DNA from: Pseudomonadota bacterium
GTDB taxonomy: Bacteria; Pseudomonadota; Alphaproteobacteria; Rhizobiales; Xanthobacteraceae
Reading direction: 5' to 3'
NCBI GenBank assembly: GCA_018971625.1
Contig: JAGXAJ010000017.1
Coordinates: forward strand, 1-60,464
Length of the DNA: 60,464 nucleotides
Part shown: positions 57,884 to 60,464 of the stretch, piece by piece
Numbering within the stretch: the first letter of the stretch is position 1
Layout of the letters: every line of letters starts with the position of its first letter
Notes under the pieces: generated by a model
Told to the model about the DNA's origin: nothing
The model's input: the letters and a program-made list of their open reading frames with translations, nothing else
Databases searched by the model: none
Program-made: the position numbers and the translations under genes

Positions 57884-58242
57884 TGCAGACCGGCCCCCTC
57901 ACCTCCAGCCTCACCGCGAACCGCAAGCCGGCGACGCCGACCTATCACGGCCATACCGACTACGACATGATCGCCGCGCTGAAGAAAGTCTCGCCACAGG
58001 CTCAGGCCAAGGCCAAGGCCGCCGCGACCAACTTCGAGGGGATGTTTCTCAACCAGATGTTCGCGCAGATGACCAGTGGCCTGAAGGGCGAAGGTCCGTT
58101 CGGCAATACCGAGGGCACCGGGGTGTGGCGCTCGATGCTGACGGAGCAATATTCGAAGTCCTTCGCCCAGGCAGGCGGCGTCGGTATCTCGAACGAAGTT
58201 TATCGCACGCTGATCCTGCAGCAAGCCAATCGCGCCAGCTAG
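57883..58242 (+). CDS. flgJ: Rod-binding protein, FlgJ N-terminal domain type
   Basis: A 119-residue protein equal to the rod-binding half of FlgJ: AAATNFEGMFLNQMFAQMTS, GLKGEGPFGNTEGTGVWRSM, LTEQYSKSFAQAGGVGISNE, VYRTLILQQANR. The C-terminal muramidase domain of enteric FlgJ is absent, as is usual in alphaproteobacteria. ATG 57883 overlaps the flgI stop by one base, so translation is coupled. Confidence 0.9.
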   Translation: MQTGPLTSSLTANRKPATPTYHGHTDYDMIAALKKVSPQAQAKAKAAATNFEGMFLNQMFAQMTSGLKGEGPFGNTEGTGVWRSMLTEQYSKSFAQAGGVGISNEVYRTLILQQANRAS

Positions 58243-58261
58243 ACCTCGGGGAAAAACAGTC

Positions 58262-58753
58262 ATGCAGCAGCATCCTCAACGGCAACCAGCGACCGCACCG
58301 GTTCCACTGGCGGTGACGCCGGCCGAAGCGCGCAAGCTCGCCGAGAACCTGATGGAAGTCATGAGCGCACTGCTTGGCGTCATCGAGCGCGAGACCGAAC
58401 TGGTGCGCGCCGGCAAGGTTCGCGAGGCGATGGCGCTCGAGCCCAAGAAGACCGAATTGTCCCGCCGTTACGTCGGCGCGATTACCCATCTGAAGGCCAG
58501 CCAGAAATATCTGCAGCAGTCGGTGCCGGAACTCCTGGCCACGCTGCATCGGCATCACGATACGTTTCGCGCCATGCTGCAGATCAATCTGACAGTGCTC
58601 GCAACCGCGCACGCGGTGTCCGAGAGCATCATCCGCGGCGTCAACACCGAGATGCAACGCCGCAACATGCCCAACACCTACACGGCCACTGGACAGCGCG
58701 CGTCGCCCGGATCGCGTCACAACGCGCCGCTCGCAGTCAGCCGCTCGCTCTAA
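58262..58753 (+). CDS. flgN: FlgN-like flagellar export chaperone
   Basis: A 163-residue helical protein in the position of flgN. TPAEARKLAENLMEVMSALL, GVIERETELVRAGKVREAMA, LEPKKTELSRRYVGAITHLK and the middle LLATLHRHHDTFRAMLQINL match the FlgN pattern (E-x-x-x-L-x-x-x-[DA]-x-x-x-[LA]-x-x-x-x-x-K). It would bring hook-associated proteins to the export gate. It starts 20 bases after flgJ. Confidence 0.82.
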   Translation: MQQHPQRQPATAPVPLAVTPAEARKLAENLMEVMSALLGVIERETELVRAGKVREAMALEPKKTELSRRYVGAITHLKASQKYLQQSVPELLATLHRHHDTFRAMLQINLTVLATAHAVSESIIRGVNTEMQRRNMPNTYTATGQRASPGSRHNAPLAVSRSL

Positions 58754-58948
58754 TTTCCGTTCGTCGTGTTTTTTGCGGCGCCCGCACCGCCTGCGCTGCG
58801 ATCGACGATTGCGAGCAATTTTAAGCAAATTTTCCGGTCGATTTCAGTTCAAGATTCACAGCGTTTTCTAACGCACCGTTGAGGGGTGCCGGTCATAATT
58901 GCCGCTGGAAGGGTTGGGATTTGACTCGAGGGAAGCCAGGAGGCTGCC

Positions 58949-59314
58949 ATGAGTACGGATTTCAGCATCAAGCCGGTGGGGGCGCCGGCTGCCATACCCG
59001 TTGCTCCGCCTGTGAGCGAGGCAACTAATAACGCGGTTCAGACGGTGCTGCCGGCGAGCCAGAGCGTCACCGTACCCGACGCCAGCGCGAACGTGCGCAA
59101 CGATTCGCCGCCTCCGAGCGATTTCGTGTCGCATCAGGCCTTCCTCGATCGCGCTGCCGGCTCGATCGTCTATCAGGTCATCGACAGCAAGACGGATCAG
59201 GTGGTGGAGCAATATCCAGACGAAGCGACGCTGCGCCGGCGCGCCTACTACCACACCCTGGATCTGACCAAGGACCAGCCGACGCGGCCACTCGCCACCG
59301 ATCGCACGGCTTGA
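58949..59314 (+). CDS. FlaG-like protein
   Basis: A 121-residue protein. The first 70 residues are Pro/Ala/Val/Ser-rich and disordered. The end, FLDRAAGSIVYQVIDSKTDQ-VVEQYPDEATLRRRAYYHTL, recalls FlaG (V-Y-x-V-I-D-x-x-T-x-x-V-[VI]-x-Q-[IY]-P). FlaG affects filament length in some bacteria. CCAGGAGGCTGCC precedes the ATG. The gene is separated from flgN by 195 bases. Confidence 0.65.
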   Translation: MSTDFSIKPVGAPAAIPVAPPVSEATNNAVQTVLPASQSVTVPDASANVRNDSPPPSDFVSHQAFLDRAAGSIVYQVIDSKTDQVVEQYPDEATLRRRAYYHTLDLTKDQPTRPLATDRTA

Positions 59315-59405
59315 GCTAACAAGGCCCGATTCGGAAAGCTCGATCTCAGAGGATTGATCCGGAAGGCCTGAATCGTAACGGCTGATGGAAATCGCCAAAA
59401 GGCGA

Positions 59406-59771
59406 TCAGACCCGTCCCGCCAAGCCGGCCGCGATGTTGCAGTTGATGCTGATCAGCGACTTCAGCTTCGCCGGATCCGGATCGAGCTGCATGTCGACAG
59501 TCTGCCGCATGACGAAAATGGCGATACGCAGGATGTTCTCACGCACTTCCGGCGGCTGCGGATTGTCGTTGGTCTCCGCCGCGCTCATGAAGATCGACCA
59601 CAGCCGACGATTAAACAGCAACGCCTTGTGCATGTTCTTGTCGGGACCCTGCCAGTTGGTCTGGACGTCCTGCAGATGTTGTGCCGCCTTCAAGAGCGCC
59701 TGCGCCTCGATTTCCCGAGGAGCACCCGTGGTATGCGAGGTGCGAGAGTAGGCTTGAGCAGCATTCGACAT
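59406..59771 (-). CDS. flaF: Flagellar biosynthesis regulator FlaF
   Basis: A 121-residue FlaF: AAQAYSRTSHTTGAPREIEA, QALLKAAQHLQDVQTNWQG, KALLFNRRLWSIFMSAAETN, PQPPEVRENILRIAIFVMRQ, TVDMQLDPDPAKLKSLISIN. FlaF promotes flagellin secretion in Caulobacter and works opposite FlbT. It lies downstream of the flagellin gene on the same strand. No flbT is visible after it; the next gene is the FlaG-like one on the other strand. Confidence 0.93.
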   Translation of the reverse strand: MSNAAQAYSRTSHTTGAPREIEAQALLKAAQHLQDVQTNWQGPDKNMHKALLFNRRLWSIFMSAAETNDNPQPPEVRENILRIAIFVMRQTVDMQLDPDPAKLKSLISINCNIAAGLAGRV

Positions 59772-59932
59772 TCATGACCTCAACTGGGATTTGTGCAGAA
59801 AGCAACGATCGGAACTGTGTCTGTCTTATACTCCCTTGGTTTTAAAATATGGTTATCGATTGTTTTCAAATGCCTCAAGACGCTAAAGAATCCTGGTTTT
59901 TGTCGCAGCCTGACCAGCCTTTGCCATGACGA

Positions 59933-59959
59933 AAAACGGCAGCGTTTGCCCGCCGTTTT
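59933..59959 (-). terminator. Intrinsic terminator of the flagellin gene
   Basis: On the minus strand AAAACGGC pairs with GCCGTTTT (8 bp) around an 11-base loop, followed by TC and G. It lies 26 bases past the flagellin stop codon. Confidence 0.7.
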
Positions 59960-59984
59960 ATTCTGTTGTGTCTGCTCGCCAGGA

Positions 59985-60464
59985 TCAGCGGAGCAGTTGA
60001 AGCACGCTCTGCTGGGACTGGTTGGCGAGCGCCAGCGCGGAGACCGCGATTGACTGGCGGGTCGACAGCGCCTGGCTGTTGGCCGCTTCCTCGTTGGTGT
60101 CGGCCAGCGTCAGGTTGGAGGCGCCGGTCTGCAGCACGTTGATCAGGCTCTTGGAGAAGTCCTGACGGATCTCCACGATCGACAGGTTCGAACCGAGGTT
60201 CGACGCCTCCGAGCGCAGGGTGGCACTGGCGGCGTTGAGCTGGTTGAGAATGGTGGTTGCCGAATTGCTGTCGAGAAAATCGGTGCCGGCAGTCAGCGGT
60301 GCAAGGCTGAGGCCAGCGGTATTGAAGGTGACGCCCTGGATCGCCAGCGTGGACTTGCCGGTTTCGTCGAAGGTCAGGTTCAGCGTGTCGCCCTCGAGCA
60401 GGTTGATGCCGTTGAACGAGGAGTCCTGCGAGGTGGTGTCGATCTGCTTGAGGATGTTGTTGTA
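59985..60464 (-). CDS. Flagellin, C-terminal 159 residues (continues past the window)
   Basis: The frame enters from the right edge and reads YNNILKQIDTTSQDSSFNGI, NLLEGDTLNLTFDETGKSTL, AIQGVTFNTAGLSLA and later NAASATLRSEASNLGSNLSI, VEIRQDFSKSLINVLQTGAS, NLTLADTNEEAANSQALSTR, QSIAVSALALANQSQQSVLQ-LLR. This is the coiled C-terminal D0/D1 part of an alphaproteobacterial flagellin, ending in the typical LLR. The N-terminal part is outside the window. A terminator follows the stop. Confidence 0.95.
   Translation of the reverse strand, partial: YNNILKQIDTTSQDSSFNGINLLEGDTLNLTFDETGKSTLAIQGVTFNTAGLSLAPLTAGTDFLDSNSATTILNQLNAASATLRSEASNLGSNLSIVEIRQDFSKSLINVLQTGASNLTLADTNEEAANSQALSTRQSIAVSALALANQSQQSVLQLLR

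Overview
The window reads as chromosome of a high-GC alphaproteobacterium of the Bradyrhizobium/Rhodopseudomonas/Nitrobacter group (Nitrobacteraceae). The reasons are the gene order dksA-fliX-flgI-flgJ-flgN, the presence of CckA, FliX and FlaF, a GAAC-N7-GAAC type SOS box upstream of recA, EcfG-type promoters (GGAAC-N17-GTT), a phasin, and many short proteins and palindromic repeats typical of that group. No rRNA or CRISPR array is present. Genus assignment is inference.

Layout. (1) 0-3 kb: an IS630-type transposase start at the left edge, a broken paralogue next to an intact gene of unknown function, and recA with its SOS promoter. (2) 3-12 kb: an accessory stretch with few ordinary genes. 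It holds a winged-helix-like protein, a structured non-coding block (nested inverted repeats, a long hairpin and a tRNA-like sequence), an IS1-type transposase and a NYN-domain protein. These are followed by a run of very short genes (membrane peptides, a lone sigma-70 region 1.1 domain, a GG-leader peptide, a small zinc-finger protein, small exported proteins and lipoproteins). These genes are separated again and again by two related intergenic motifs: a GTGTCCTAATTC-containing repeat and a GGCCGCC/GGCGGCC hairpin. (3) 12-25 kb: housekeeping and metabolic genes, including a PQQ-type sugar dehydrogenase, a BioF2-like acetyltransferase, a FrnE-like DsbA, a SET-domain methyltransferase, a phasin, class I fumarase, an ICMT-like methyltransferase, a GFA protein, a GST, a lectin-like exported protein and a Tim44-domain protein. 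(4) 25-45 kb: CckA, then the flagellar export and basal body genes. flgB-flgC-fliE-fliQ-fliR-flhB run leftward from a perfect CtrA box. fliO-fliP run rightward. A 1244-residue TPR protein, motE, a DUF6468-like gene, fliM and fliL run leftward, and flgF-flgG-flgA-flgH run rightward from a sigma-54-type promoter. (5) 45.3-55.4 kb: a second accessory island between flgH and dksA. It carries stress-type small genes, ackA behind a phosphoketolase remnant, an oxidoreductase, oxalate decarboxylase-like bicupin, DUF72 and PfpI genes, and three gene fragments (phosphoketolase, sorbosone-type dehydrogenase, nuoB). (6) 55.4-60.5 kb: dksA, fliX, then flgI-flgJ-flgN from a second sigma-54-type promoter, a FlaG-like gene, flaF and the C-terminal part of a flagellin gene that leaves the window.

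How the genes fit together. CckA feeds the CtrA pathway, and CtrA-type sites lie before flgB and fliX. FliX acts with FlbD on sigma-54 promoters in Caulobacter, and two promoters of that type precede flgF and flgI here. The window therefore carries several tiers of a Caulobacter-like flagellar hierarchy. The most unusual material is the short-gene array with recurrent hairpins at 3-10 kb and the structured tRNA-like block at 4.1-4.45 kb.
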